Shown here: positions 46,867 through 56,506 of the stretch, piece after piece | Position numbering within the stretch: the stretch's first letter is position 1 | How the letters are laid out: the number at the start of each line of letters is the position of its first letter | NCBI GenBank assembly: GCA_014360655.1 | Contig: JACIXC010000001.1 | Coordinates: 164,715-228,714, forward strand | DNA: 64,000 bases | Source of the DNA: Actinomycetota bacterium | GTDB taxonomy: Bacteria > Actinomycetota > Geothermincolia > Geothermincolales > RBG-13-55-18 | Direction of reading: 5' to 3' | Position numbers and translations under genes: made by a program | Notes under the pieces: generated by a model | What the model was told of the DNA's origin: nothing | Database searches by the model: none | Seen by the model: only the letters and a program-made list of their open reading frames with translations

Positions 46867-49724
46867 CGCCTCACCCCCTTGGGCACCGGGAGGAGCACGA
46901 GCAAGCCCAGCAGGTCGGGGGGGAGGTGACGGGTGACCGCCACGCCCCGGCGGACGACGCGCGCCGCCTGCCGCACCCGCTTGTGGGAGGCCTGCAGGGC
47001 GCGGGCCCGCTCCTCGAGTATCCCCTTTATCTCGCCCCTGAGGCTCGCGTACCACGCCAGGGACCTTTCCAGCGCCTCCGACCTCTCCTCGGGGGAGATG
47101 TTCTCCTCGGGCGCGGCGTTCCGCAAGAGGTCGAGGGCCGCCTCCCGGGATAGCCAGGTCACCCCATCCTGCGGCGTTCCGGTGAAGGCTAGGGGCAGCA
47201 CCTCCTCCGCCAGCAGGTCCGGGGCATCGGGGACGGTCAGGGTGTAGCGGCAGCGCAGCAGGAGAAGGGTGGTGCGCCTCTCCACCCGGCTCGTGCGCAT
47301 GGCACCGCAGCGGGCGGCGATGGAGCCCTCCTTCCCGGCCAGGGCCTCTTCGAGGAGGCCTCGCGCCAGGGCGGTCACGAAAGGATGGTTGCGTCCGATA
47401 TAGATGGAGCCCTCGGGGGCGGGGGACTCGAAGGAGAGGCGGCGCCCACCCTTCCGTGCCAGGGCCTCGCACACCGGCGCGGGGAAAAGGTCGAGGGAGG
47501 CAAGCTCATAGGTCCCGTCCCTCTTGCGCTTGCAGTTCACGCCCAGGCGCCGGCAGGCCTCGAGCACGAAGTCCCGCACCGCATCCGGGTCGCCCAGGAC
47601 GGAGTCGGTCTCCTCCAGCTCGCGCTCCACCTCGTCCGGCTTGATGGCCCGCTGGGCGAAGCGGGTGCGGCTCTCCTTCTCGCGCTCCGCCGCGCGGTCC
47701 CAGATGCGCCCTATCTCCAGCGCGTCGGGTGCGTCGAAGAGCTGCATCTGGGAGGCGTCCCGGCCCCGGAAGAAGAGGGACTGGAGCACCGCCTCCATCA
47801 CCGTCTCGCTGCTCACCGGCACGGGCACTGATATCCCCAGGGTCTTGTGGATGCTACGGGCCTTGCGCAGGAGCACGTCAAGCACCGCCCCGTCCACCGG
47901 GTTGTCCCTGCCGTATAGGAGGATGGCCTTGACCACGGTGGCGGTCTGGCCGAAGCGGTCCACCCTCCCCTCCCGCTGCTCCAGGCGGTTGGGGTTCCAG
48001 GGGAGGTCGTAGTGGATGACGGCATTGAAATGCTCCTGCAGGTTGATGCCCTCGCTCAGGCAGTCGGTGGCCACGAGGACCCGGCAGGGGTAATTGGCAA
48101 GTTCTTCCACCTTGAGCTTGCGCTCCTCGTCGGAAAGGGCCCCGGTGACGGAGACCACGCGCAGGTCGGGGAAGCGGCGGGAGAGGCGGCGCCCGAGTTC
48201 CGACGCCACGTAGTCCGAGGTCGCTATGTAGCGGCACCAGACGATGGGGGAGAAGCCCTCCTCCAGCAGCCCTTCCACCAGGGACGCGCACTTCTCCGCC
48301 TTACGGTCGTCATCGCCCTTCAGGGACTCGGCCTGCCGGGCGAAGGCGCGCAGTTTCCTGGCTTCCGCATCGGGGAGTTCCTCAGCTCCCTCCTCGATGA
48401 TCTGGGAAGGCTGGAGGTCGGTGGGTTCCCGTTCGTCGGTTTCGTAAATGGAGGGAATGATGTCGTCGTCGATGGCGCCCTCATTGTCGATTGCGCTCTC
48501 CTCTTCACCGCCCAACCCCTTGAGTCGCTTGGCGATGGCGGCGGAAGCCGCGGCGGGGCTGGACATGACACAGCGCAGCAGGGCCAGGGCGGTCCAGTAG
48601 CGGATGCGCCTCTTCCAGCCGGTGAGGGTCTCGCCGGAGGCCACCAGCTCGCGGCTGAACTCGTACACGCCGTCGAAGAGCCTGCGGTAGGTGGGCGAGA
48701 GATCATAATGGGCCTCCGAGGCCTCGCGCTCGGGGAAGGGGGTTTTCTCCCCCAACCAGTCCACCACGTCGGCGCGGCGGCGTTGCACGAAATGGCGTGC
48801 CAGCCGGTCGCGCTCCTTTTCGGTAAGGTTGCGCAGGTCGAGTCGCTCGAAATCGCCGTCGAGCAGGGCCAGCAGGGAGAGGAAGCCCTCCTCCACCCCG
48901 CTGTGGGGGGTGGCGGTGAGGAGGATGAGGTGGCGGTCCCTGTCCGATGCCAGGTCGCACAGGAGCGCGTGTCGCTGCTGCTGGGCGGCGGTGCGGCTCG
49001 AGGGGCGCGCGGCCCCGTGGGCCTCGTCCACGATGACCAGCTCGGCACAGTTGGCGAGGAAATTCTGGCGGTGTCGCTCTCCCTTGGCGTAATCGATGCT
49101 CACCACGGTGTGGGGGAAGTAGCCGAAGATGCTGTGGTCGCCGGGGGGAAGACGGCGCTCAAGTGAGCTCACCGTGCCCGAGTTGATGACCACGGCGTCG
49201 AGGTGGAACTTCTCGGAGAGCTCATTTCGCCACTGCTCACAGAGGTAGGGCGGGCAGAGCACGCAGACGCGCCTTATCTCCCCCCGGTCGAGCAACTCGC
49301 GGGCTATGACTGCCGCCTCGATGGTCTTGCCCACCCCCACGTCGTCGGCGATGAGCAACCGCACGGGATTCAGGCGCAGGGCCATGAGCATGGGCACGAA
49401 CTGGTAGGGGCGCGGTCTCACCGAGACGCGCCCCAGGGAACGGAAGGGCCCGGCGCCGTCGCGCAGGATGAGGCGGGCTGCGTCGAATAGGAGCCCGACC
49501 GAGGTGGCGTCACCGGCCTCCTCCGGCTCGGGGAGGGGGAAATCGGCCGAGGTGATGACGTCTATGCCATATTTTCCCAGATGCAAGGACACGCCGCAGA
49601 CCTCTTCCTCCCCTCCCGCCAGGGGGCGCAGCATGACCACGTCCTCCTGGTAGGAGGGCATGACCACCCAGTCACGCTCCCGGCAGCGCACGATGGAGCC
49701 TACGCCGAATGCGCCGTTGCTCAT
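46863..49724 (-). CDS. SNF2-family helicase (DrmD-like)
   Basis: A 953-residue SF2/SNF2 ATPase. Walker A is ADDVGVGKTIEAA at about 126-138, the DEAH box is IVDEAHGAARP, motif III LLTATPH, and the C-terminal lobe has ATDCLSEGINLQ and EQREGRVDRFGQ (arginine fingers). The long C-terminal region after 600 is specific to phage-defence SNF2 proteins such as DrmD of class 1 DISARM. Its ends overlap both neighbours by ATGA, so it is translated with them. Probably a DNA translocase that acts on unmodified invading DNA. Confidence 0.88.
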   Translation of the reverse strand: MSNGAFGVGSIVRCRERDWVVMPSYQEDVVMLRPLAGGEEEVCGVSLHLGKYGIDVITSADFPLPEPEEAGDATSVGLLFDAARLILRDGAGPFRSLGRVSVRPRPYQFVPMLMALRLNPVRLLIADDVGVGKTIEAAVIARELLDRGEIRRVCVLCPPYLCEQWRNELSEKFHLDAVVINSGTVSSLERRLPPGDHSIFGYFPHTVVSIDYAKGERHRQNFLANCAELVIVDEAHGAARPSSRTAAQQQRHALLCDLASDRDRHLILLTATPHSGVEEGFLSLLALLDGDFERLDLRNLTEKERDRLARHFVQRRRADVVDWLGEKTPFPEREASEAHYDLSPTYRRLFDGVYEFSRELVASGETLTGWKRRIRYWTALALLRCVMSSPAAASAAIAKRLKGLGGEEESAIDNEGAIDDDIIPSIYETDEREPTDLQPSQIIEEGAEELPDAEARKLRAFARQAESLKGDDDRKAEKCASLVEGLLEEGFSPIVWCRYIATSDYVASELGRRLSRRFPDLRVVSVTGALSDEERKLKVEELANYPCRVLVATDCLSEGINLQEHFNAVIHYDLPWNPNRLEQREGRVDRFGQTATVVKAILLYGRDNPVDGAVLDVLLRKARSIHKTLGISVPVPVSSETVMEAVLQSLFFRGRDASQMQLFDAPDALEIGRIWDRAAEREKESRTRFAQRAIKPDEVERELEETDSVLGDPDAVRDFVLEACRRLGVNCKRKRDGTYELASLDLFPAPVCEALARKGGRRLSFESPAPEGSIYIGRNHPFVTALARGLLEEALAGKEGSIAARCGAMRTSRVERRTTLLLLRCRYTLTVPDAPDLLAEEVLPLAFTGTPQDGVTWLSREAALDLLRNAAPEENISPEERSEALERSLAWYASLRGEIKGILEERARALQASHKRVRQAARVVRRGVAVTRHLPPDLLGLLVLLPVPKGVRR

Positions 49725-52700
49725 GTCTTTGCCTCCCCGAATACGTCAGGATATGCGGCGACCTGCTCCTCCAGGTCCCTGTCGTAGCGGATGGCTATGA
49801 CGCGATAGCCGAGGTCCTCGAGCTCGCGTCGTATCCTTTCATCTTTCTCCCTCTGTGCGGGCTCGTCGTGCACCGAGCCATCACAATAAACGCAGACGTA
49901 TTTCTCATAATAGAAGTCGGGTATAGTGCCCGGGTGGTCGGCCATGGGGCGCTGGGCGTCGTCGGGCAGTCTACGCCGCGTGTTGTAGATGTGGTCGAGG
50001 AACTTCCTCTCCAGCTCGGAGCGGGAGTCGGTCAGAGCACGCAGCCACTGGTAATGGGTCTCGTAGTCCCTTCCCTTGACCAGGGGATGGGTCTCGCAGC
50101 GCCGCAGCTCCCCCAGCAGATCCCTAACCAGGGCGCGGTTTAGCATGGGGTAGTCGCGCTGGTTGGAGTAGGAGAGGAGGCAGTCGTAGCAGGCGCGCAC
50201 GCAATCGGGATTCCGGTCCTCCAGGGTCTCCGGGTGGTAGTGGCACACGGCCAGGGCCCCCGCGGCCACCCGGGCAAAGGCGTCTCTCTCCTCCGCCAGG
50301 CGGCGCAGGATGCCGTAGCCGCCCTCGCTGGCCTCGTAGAAGAGGATGCCGCGGTGGTCACCGCTGCCGATGCGCTCGGAGGCGAGCTCCGAAGCCTCTA
50401 TCTGGTAGGTCTGCTCGATGCCCCTGCGTAAGGCGTGTTCCAGCGTGGCCAGCACCTCCTCGGGCCAGTCCATTTCCTCCCGGCCTGGGTAGAGGAGCAT
50501 GACGTTCATGGTGTCGCGCACGAAAAGTCGTACCTGGTCGACGTTTACCGTGGGGGTTCTTTCCGAGCCTTCCCTGTTGCGGGGCACGAACTCCCCGGTA
50601 TCGAAGTCCAAGAGATAGCCGTCCTCCTTGCTCGCCCTCCAGCGGTGGTTGACGCGGTAGACGGTGGCGGAGGGCGCATAGACGAGCTTGAGGACGGCGT
50701 TCCCGCCCGCGTCGTTCACGGTGGCGGGGATGCGCCCCGCGCTCGTCCCCCATACCGGGGCGAACGCGAAGTGGGTGGTGATGTGGTAGCCGAGACGCCG
50801 CCTCTCTTCCTCCTCGCTGGTGATACGCTCGCGCCGCCGCGTGTAGACGTTGGTGGCCTCGAGCAGGGACGCGTAGGTGTAGTCGTCGCCCGCGAGCTTG
50901 CTCTCGCAGTGGTGGCATATCTCCACGCTCTCATCGTCGTGCAGATAGCCGCAGACGTTGCACAGCTTGACCCTGAGGCGCCTCCTGTCCAGATCGCTCA
51001 AGACCGTCCTGAGCCCGCACACCTGGTATTTCGCCCCCTCATGGTAGATGAGGTTCTCGGGGGCGAACTCCGAGATGGCCAGGAAGCGCGGCCTGTTAAC
51101 ATAATCGCCCTTCTTTTGCCGGGGCAGGAAGGCGCTCAGGGGCAGACGCGGGAAGTTGTATCCGGGGAGGAAACCCTCGCTGGCAAGGTAGCGATAGGGG
51201 TAGAAGTCCGATTCCTGGAAGGAAGCGGTCTCGTTGCGGAGGAGAGAGATCTGGCGCTCCGCCTCGGTGCGGCTTCTCTCGGCCCTGGCCACATCATCCC
51301 TGCTGCCGCTGCGGAAGCGCAGCAACTCGCTCGCCTCGACGTACTGCCTGTCCGCGGCCTGGTAGAGCTCCCGGAAACGGTTGAAGGCGGCGTCGAACTC
51401 CTCGGGAGCTCGCCGCAACGTCCTCTCGATCCATTCCTCTGAATACCAGGCGGCCTTTTCGATATCCGGCGCGCAGGAGTCCAGTATGCGTCTTGCCTCC
51501 TCCACGCATTCCCTGAAGTCCTTGTCCGACAGCTCGATCTTGTTCCTCACGTCCTCGTTGAGCGGATAGCCCTCCTGGCGCAGGTCGAGAATGTTGGCGA
51601 TGGACCTCAGGGGCGAGCCGTCGGTCGAGGGCTTTCCCAGCGAGAGACCGGTCTTGGCCAGCCAGACGGAGTGCAGGTGCGCGGTCGCCAGCTCCTCGCT
51701 GGTGAGGTCGATGCGCGGTGGCTGTACGGCGCCGGAGACCATCTCCCGCCGGTGGCGGAAGAAATACTGGTCATGCCCGCTGCCCGCGAGGCAATAGACG
51801 AGCACCAGGGCTGGGTCTCCCTTGCGGCCGGCGCGGCCGCTGCGCTGCGCGTAATTGGCAGGGGTGGGCGGGACGTTGCGCATGTGCACCAGCTGCAGGT
51901 CGGCGATGTCTATGCCCAGCTCCATGGTGGGAGAGCAGAAGAGGCACTTGAGCTCGCCGTCACGGAAGCGCCTTTCTCTTTCCTCGCGGCGCTCGTAGTC
52001 GATCTGGGCGGTGTGCTCGCGCCCCTCCGCCTCGCGCAGGAGCGCCGAGGAGCGCATGTAGAACTCCCTGAAGTACCGGTTGGCCTCCTTCTCGGCCCTC
52101 AGGTAGATGGGGTCCTCGGAGCGCCTCTGGTAGATGGGCTCGCTGACCGGCGTGCCGTCCCCCTTCTTCCACACCAGGGCCGCCGACTCCAGCTGCACGA
52201 AGGAAACGCCCTTTTCGGAATCGCGCCGCAGCAGGCCACGGGCGCAGAGGATATCCACCAGCTTTTCCATGTTCTCCGCGTATTCCGCCTCGAAGGAGGG
52301 CAGCACGCGCTTGAGGTAGCGGTGCAGGAGGCTGCGTTCGGACAGGCTGAAGCTGTTTTTCAGCTTGTTCTCCTGGCCGGGGAGGAGGAAGCGGGAGGCC
52401 GGGCGCAGCCTCTCCTGCTCCTCGAAGCCCCAGCGTGCATCGACGCGCTCCGCTACGCGCTTTTTCAGAAGTGCCTGGTTGGTCTCCTGCAGGCAGGACG
52501 CGTGGATGGCGAGCTGGCGGCGGAACTGATCGAGGAAGGCCTTGAGCACATCCAGCCTTTTTTCGGGGGAGGCGTCGGCGAAGGGCTTGAGCTCACGCCA
52601 GGCCTCCTCGTCCGCACAGAGCTCGGCCAGTCCGAGGTAGTCCACGGCGAGCAGCCCACACTGCTCCAGGTTGGGCTGGACCACCCGCCAGCCGCGGCGC

Positions 52701-54817
52701 AGATCCTCATAGATGCGGTACTCGATGAGGTCGGTGAAGGCCCTCAGCACCTCCACGCCGAGGGGGCTTTCGGGAAGCAGCTCCTTGTTGGCGGAGAAAT
52801 CCTTGAAATCGAGGCCCAGGCTCTCCACCACCTTGCGCGCGATCTCGTCATAGCGCAGCTCCTCCGCCTTTTCCACCGCCGCGTATATGGCGGCGCGCAG
52901 GAGGGAGACCTGCACGAAGTCGTTGAAGTGCCCGGCCTGCAGGCTCGCGTCCTGGCGGTTGTCGGTAAAGGAGAGGAGCTTGCGGGCGGAAGCCTCTATA
53001 TCGCCCAGGGGAGCGTTCTCCAGGGCGGAGAGGGCGAGCACAGTGGTGGCGGTAGAGCGGCCCTCGCTGGAGAGCCCGGTGAGCTTGCGGAACTCGCTCT
53101 CCTTACCGTAGAAGACGCCGCAGTTGAGGCAGAGGCGGAAGGGCTGGGGTTGGAACCATGCCTTTACGGCGCCCTCGGCGGGACTCTCGGAATAACTGCC
53201 GTCTGGGTAAACCCAGGCCGGCCAGGGAACACAGTCCTTATAGGCGTTTTTCACCCTGCCTTTCTCGGTGAGCCATTCCGAGGGCAGGTTCTCGGGGCCC
53301 CAGTCAACCTCGCGGTCCTCGGGAGCGAGCAGGAGGTAGCCCTTGCCCTCTAAACCCTCGTCCTCCAGCAGGCTTAGCTCGTCGCTTAAGGGGTTGAATT
53401 TCTTTTCCCCGGGATTGTGCAGCACCTCGTAGTATTCCACCCCGCAGAGGCGGCAGAACTTCAAGGGGAAGAGGGGGATGACGCCCCCCTCCCTGCTGAC
53501 GAAGGGGTAGCCCTCGAGATCGAAGGAGCGCTCGGAGCGGGGCTCGAGGGAGGCGAAGACGCGGTTACCCTGGGCGATGAACTGGTGGAGCTTAAAGGAT
53601 AGTAGTGGTTCGCCCTTCTCGGACTTCATCGCCGCTCCGGTGAGGAAGGCACGACTCAGCGCGTCCTTGCAGGTTTCCGTGTCCCGTCCCGTCTGTTCGG
53701 AGAGCTTCTGAGCTCCCTCATCCAGGCTTATGGGGACGCTACGGCGTAGCTTTCCCCCTTCCTCCTCCAAGCCGAAAACGTCCTCTATCCATCTAGCCAG
53801 GGGGTTTTTCAGGAACTCCTCGGCTGTCCGGGGAAGCGGAGCCTCGACGGCCTCGCGCAGCTCGCGGGGGTCTATCTCTCCTTCGCGCAGCGTGATGCCC
53901 TCCAGGGTCTCCTCGATGACCTGTTCGGTCCCGAAGGTCGAGCCGAAGATCTGGCCCGCGAAAGTGGCTACCGCCTGTCGCCTTTCCTCGGGGGAAGTGG
54001 ATCCTCCCGCGATCATGGTGGCGCTGGTCCCCATGCAGATGAGGTCCCGCTTCTTGCTCCTCTCCTTCAGGCGGCGGATGAGGTAGGCCACGTCTGCCCC
54101 CTGGCGGCCCCGGTAGGTGTGGAGCTCGTCTATCACCAGGAACTTTATGGCCGTGGTGGCGCTGTCCACGAACATGCGCTCCTCTGGTCGCAACATCATC
54201 AGCTCCAGCATCACGTAGTTGGTGAGCAGGATGTGCGGGGGGTCCTTCTGAATATCCATGCGGGTGGCCATCTCCTGGCCGGTGTACTTGTTGAAGCGGA
54301 CGGGGAATTCACGGCCGGTTCTTTCCCTGTAGGCGTCGGCCCACTCCTGCAGGGCGACATATTGGGAGTTGACCAAAGCGTTCATGGGGTAGACGATGAT
54401 GGCCCAGACCTTGTGGGCATCGGGGCCGCCCTTCAGGACCGCGTCCACGATGGGGACGAAGTAGGTGAGGCTCTTGCCGGACCCGGTCCCGCTGGTGACC
54501 ACGAATCCCCTTCCGGAGGGAGCCATCTCGATGGCCTCTTGCTGGTGCTGGAAGAGGGTGATGGAGTTGTCACCCCTGTCGCGGAAGATGTCCGCGCAGT
54601 CGGGGTGGAGCTTCCCCTCCGCCACAAGCCGCTCTATGGTTTCCGCTTTCCTGTAGGCGGGGTTGAGCTGCAGGAGCGCGGGCGGCCACAGGGCCCCTTT
54701 CTCGATGAGCTCCTCGGAGATGAAATCCCTGATGCGCTCGTCCTGGATGAGCAGGAAGCTGCTGATGTAGCGGTGATATTCGTCGATGACGGCGTCGCGC
54801 AGGTCGAAAATGCTCAT
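49721..54817 (-). CDS. DEAD/DEAH helicase with DUF1998-type region and C-terminal nuclease-like domain
   Basis: A 1698-residue SF2 helicase. Walker A TSGTGSGKSLTYF is at about 109-120, the DEAH-type box VIDELHTYRG near 225, and motif VI QRSGRAGRKGDPAL around 1000. A C4 cluster (CNVCGYLHDD...CHHC) and the DUF1998 signature VRACYDCLLSYSNQRDY follow. The last ~110 residues look like a Vsr/DUF559 PD-(D/E)xK nuclease (TIPDFYYE, VYCDGSVHD, LGYRVIAI). It resembles DrmA of DISARM and DruE of Druantia in layout. First gene of the defence operon, preceded by GAGGGG and an extended -10 promoter. Probably senses or degrades foreign DNA. Confidence 0.85.
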   Translation of the reverse strand: MSIFDLRDAVIDEYHRYISSFLLIQDERIRDFISEELIEKGALWPPALLQLNPAYRKAETIERLVAEGKLHPDCADIFRDRGDNSITLFQHQQEAIEMAPSGRGFVVTSGTGSGKSLTYFVPIVDAVLKGGPDAHKVWAIIVYPMNALVNSQYVALQEWADAYRERTGREFPVRFNKYTGQEMATRMDIQKDPPHILLTNYVMLELMMLRPEERMFVDSATTAIKFLVIDELHTYRGRQGADVAYLIRRLKERSKKRDLICMGTSATMIAGGSTSPEERRQAVATFAGQIFGSTFGTEQVIEETLEGITLREGEIDPRELREAVEAPLPRTAEEFLKNPLARWIEDVFGLEEEGGKLRRSVPISLDEGAQKLSEQTGRDTETCKDALSRAFLTGAAMKSEKGEPLLSFKLHQFIAQGNRVFASLEPRSERSFDLEGYPFVSREGGVIPLFPLKFCRLCGVEYYEVLHNPGEKKFNPLSDELSLLEDEGLEGKGYLLLAPEDREVDWGPENLPSEWLTEKGRVKNAYKDCVPWPAWVYPDGSYSESPAEGAVKAWFQPQPFRLCLNCGVFYGKESEFRKLTGLSSEGRSTATTVLALSALENAPLGDIEASARKLLSFTDNRQDASLQAGHFNDFVQVSLLRAAIYAAVEKAEELRYDEIARKVVESLGLDFKDFSANKELLPESPLGVEVLRAFTDLIEYRIYEDLRRGWRVVQPNLEQCGLLAVDYLGLAELCADEEAWRELKPFADASPEKRLDVLKAFLDQFRRQLAIHASCLQETNQALLKKRVAERVDARWGFEEQERLRPASRFLLPGQENKLKNSFSLSERSLLHRYLKRVLPSFEAEYAENMEKLVDILCARGLLRRDSEKGVSFVQLESAALVWKKGDGTPVSEPIYQRRSEDPIYLRAEKEANRYFREFYMRSSALLREAEGREHTAQIDYERREERERRFRDGELKCLFCSPTMELGIDIADLQLVHMRNVPPTPANYAQRSGRAGRKGDPALVLVYCLAGSGHDQYFFRHRREMVSGAVQPPRIDLTSEELATAHLHSVWLAKTGLSLGKPSTDGSPLRSIANILDLRQEGYPLNEDVRNKIELSDKDFRECVEEARRILDSCAPDIEKAAWYSEEWIERTLRRAPEEFDAAFNRFRELYQAADRQYVEASELLRFRSGSRDDVARAERSRTEAERQISLLRNETASFQESDFYPYRYLASEGFLPGYNFPRLPLSAFLPRQKKGDYVNRPRFLAISEFAPENLIYHEGAKYQVCGLRTVLSDLDRRRLRVKLCNVCGYLHDDESVEICHHCESKLAGDDYTYASLLEATNVYTRRRERITSEEEERRRLGYHITTHFAFAPVWGTSAGRIPATVNDAGGNAVLKLVYAPSATVYRVNHRWRASKEDGYLLDFDTGEFVPRNREGSERTPTVNVDQVRLFVRDTMNVMLLYPGREEMDWPEEVLATLEHALRRGIEQTYQIEASELASERIGSGDHRGILFYEASEGGYGILRRLAEERDAFARVAAGALAVCHYHPETLEDRNPDCVRACYDCLLSYSNQRDYPMLNRALVRDLLGELRRCETHPLVKGRDYETHYQWLRALTDSRSELERKFLDHIYNTRRRLPDDAQRPMADHPGTIPDFYYEKYVCVYCDGSVHDEPAQREKDERIRRELEDLGYRVIAIRYDRDLEEQVAAYPDVFGEAKT

Positions 54818-54901
54818 GCACGCACCCCTCTATTCATAGCCATAGCCGGAAAAGCAGAACCACCAAAAACCTTCTGGTTGGTAGTCCTCGTGTTTTTAAA
54901 C

Positions 54902-54910
54902 ATTATAGCA
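54902..54910 (-). promoter_or_regulatory. extended -10 promoter of the defence operon
   Basis: On the minus strand TGCTATAAT (54910-54902) is a perfect extended -10, about 85 nt ahead of the helicase ATG, in an AT-rich island. No good -35 is seen, as is common for extended -10 promoters. Confidence 0.55.
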
Positions 54911-55031
54911 AGCACTGCCGATATGTTGCGGGCACTGGCAGGTTTACAAATGGTACATGAGCAGGAAATCCATAGCTGACGAATCTATGGGCAGAAAGAA
55001 GACGAGTGCCGTCAAAGCATTAAGCAGCGAA

Positions 55032-55555
55032 TCAACCTTCGGCGAAATAATCCGCGTCCATCTTCTTGATCTCATATGTAGCGACCCGGGTCACGCCTAT
55101 GTTGAAATCGATCATGTATTGTGCCAGGGTTTCGCCATCGATAAGCACGACTTTGCTGCTTACGCTTGAGGCGAACTTCTTGGCTTCTTCGGAGAAATTC
55201 GAGGTGGTGATGAAGATACCTTTCTTGGACTTCCGCCCTTCCAGGGCGCCGATGAACTTCTGGATCTCGGGGCTCCCTACCGTTCCTTCCCACCTCTTTG
55301 CCTGGATATAAATGGTATCGAGGCCCAAGCAATCCTTTTTAGGTGGGTCCTGGCCCATCCGACCCTGTTGTCGAATAGGCGCTGCCTGCCGCTAGGTAGT
55401 AGGGTCTTCCTCTCCTCCTCAGTTAACCTAAATTGTTCGGCTAGCTTTTCCACTGCATCGGATAGCGAAATCTCTCTGCCACTCCCCACAATCTTCAGCA
55501 GCGGCAGAAATAAGCTCTGATAATCCGGGATGGCCATAGCGCCCTCCATGTTCAC
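55032..55555 (-). pseudogene. mrr: mrr restriction endonuclease, internally deleted
   Basis: Two fragments of one Mrr gene in different frames. The N-terminal winged helix reads IPDYQSLFLPLLKIVGSG to RVGWARTHLKR (55555 to about 55340). The C-terminal part of the catalytic domain follows directly: LGLDTIYIQAKRW, VGSPEIQKFIGALEG, KGIFITTSNFS, then the family's end. The linker and first part of the catalytic domain, with the GDGGID acidic residue, are missing and the junction (around 55335) is out of frame. The enzyme cannot be active. It lies upstream of the defence operon on the same strand. Confidence 0.85.
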
Positions 55556-55685
55556 ACTTTCCCTATTGCACCTACCACTCCATTTTACACGAAAATCGGA
55601 GAATATCCTTATTACGATCGGCTGGCGGAGGCATGATTGTGCGTTCTATACATTCCCAAAATCGATGGGTGAATCCAGTTCTTAT

Positions 55686-55739
55686 CCCCGGGCACAAAGC
55701 GAGTCCTGAAACCCCGCTGCCTGGCCCCTGTGTCCGGGG
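55686..55739. repeat. inverted repeat after the NuoG-like gene
   Basis: CCCCGGGCACA and TGTGTCCGGGG are 11-bp arms with one mismatch around a 32-nt loop, starting 20 nt past the stop at 55759. A terminator hairpin without a T run is the simplest reading. Confidence 0.4.
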
Positions 55740-55758
55740 ATTGCGAGGCGCCGCCCCC

Positions 55759-56505
55759 TTAGCGGTGATCGGGGCACTTGTCGAAGAAGGACCTGTCCTT
55801 GCCCGTTTTCCTCACTATCCAGTCCACCTGGGCCTCTGGTATATACGGGGTGCCGCAGACGCTGCACCTGACCATGTTGAAATCCTTTCCCCATATGCGG
55901 CGCACGCCGTCCTTCTCCTTCAGGGAGATGGCCCCGGTGGGGCAGGCGTAGGCGCAGGCGCCGCAGCCGATGCAGACGTCCGACGGCTTGTGGTAGGGGG
56001 TGGCGGGCTTCTTGTCCGCACCGCGCTCGGTCATGGCTATGGCGTGCACGCCCACCACCTCGGCGCAGATGTTGGTGCACAACGCGCAGGCTATGCACTT
56101 GTAGCGGTTGTTCTCGCCCTCGTCCTTGCGGAAGCGCACCTCGGTAATACCCTCGGCGGCTGCCATGTCCCTTATCACCTCGGAATCCGGCACGCGCGCC
56201 AGGAGCAGCTCCAGCACGCCCCTGCGGATCCTGCGCACCAGGGGGGTGTCCGTCTTCACCTCCAGGCCCTTGCGCACCGGGTAGTTGCAGGAGGTCACCA
56301 GCCTCATCCTGCCGCCCTGGTGGGCTTCCACCAGGCAGACGCGGCAGGAGCCGCCGCTCGTCGTCACCTCGCTGTTGTAGCACAGGGAGGGGATGTAGAT
56401 GCCGTTCTCGCGGGCCACTTCCAGCACGCACTGGTCCTTCACGGCCTCGAAGGTCCTCCCGTCGATGACGACGCTTACCCTTTCCATCTTTTCCCTATCT
56501 TTCAT
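55759..56505 (-). CDS. NuoG/HydA-like iron-sulfur subunit (2Fe-2S + 4Fe-4S)
   Basis: A 248-residue iron-sulfur protein like the N-terminus of NuoG and of [FeFe]-hydrogenases but without any catalytic domain. The [2Fe-2S] domain has CYNSEVTTSGGSCRVCLV, the middle has the NuoG-type helical region, then CIACALCTNIC and CIGCGACAYACP for two [4Fe-4S] clusters. The end carries a rubredoxin-like CSVCGTPY...CPDH. It would pass electrons between ferredoxin and the NuoF-like flavin subunit encoded upstream. ATG 56505 abuts the nuoF stop; ATG 56487 with AGGGA nearby is an alternative. Confidence 0.85.
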   Translation of the reverse strand: MKDREKMERVSVVIDGRTFEAVKDQCVLEVARENGIYIPSLCYNSEVTTSGGSCRVCLVEAHQGGRMRLVTSCNYPVRKGLEVKTDTPLVRRIRRGVLELLLARVPDSEVIRDMAAAEGITEVRFRKDEGENNRYKCIACALCTNICAEVVGVHAIAMTERGADKKPATPYHKPSDVCIGCGACAYACPTGAISLKEKDGVRRIWGKDFNMVRCSVCGTPYIPEAQVDWIVRKTGKDRSFFDKCPDHR

Positions 56506-56506
56506 G

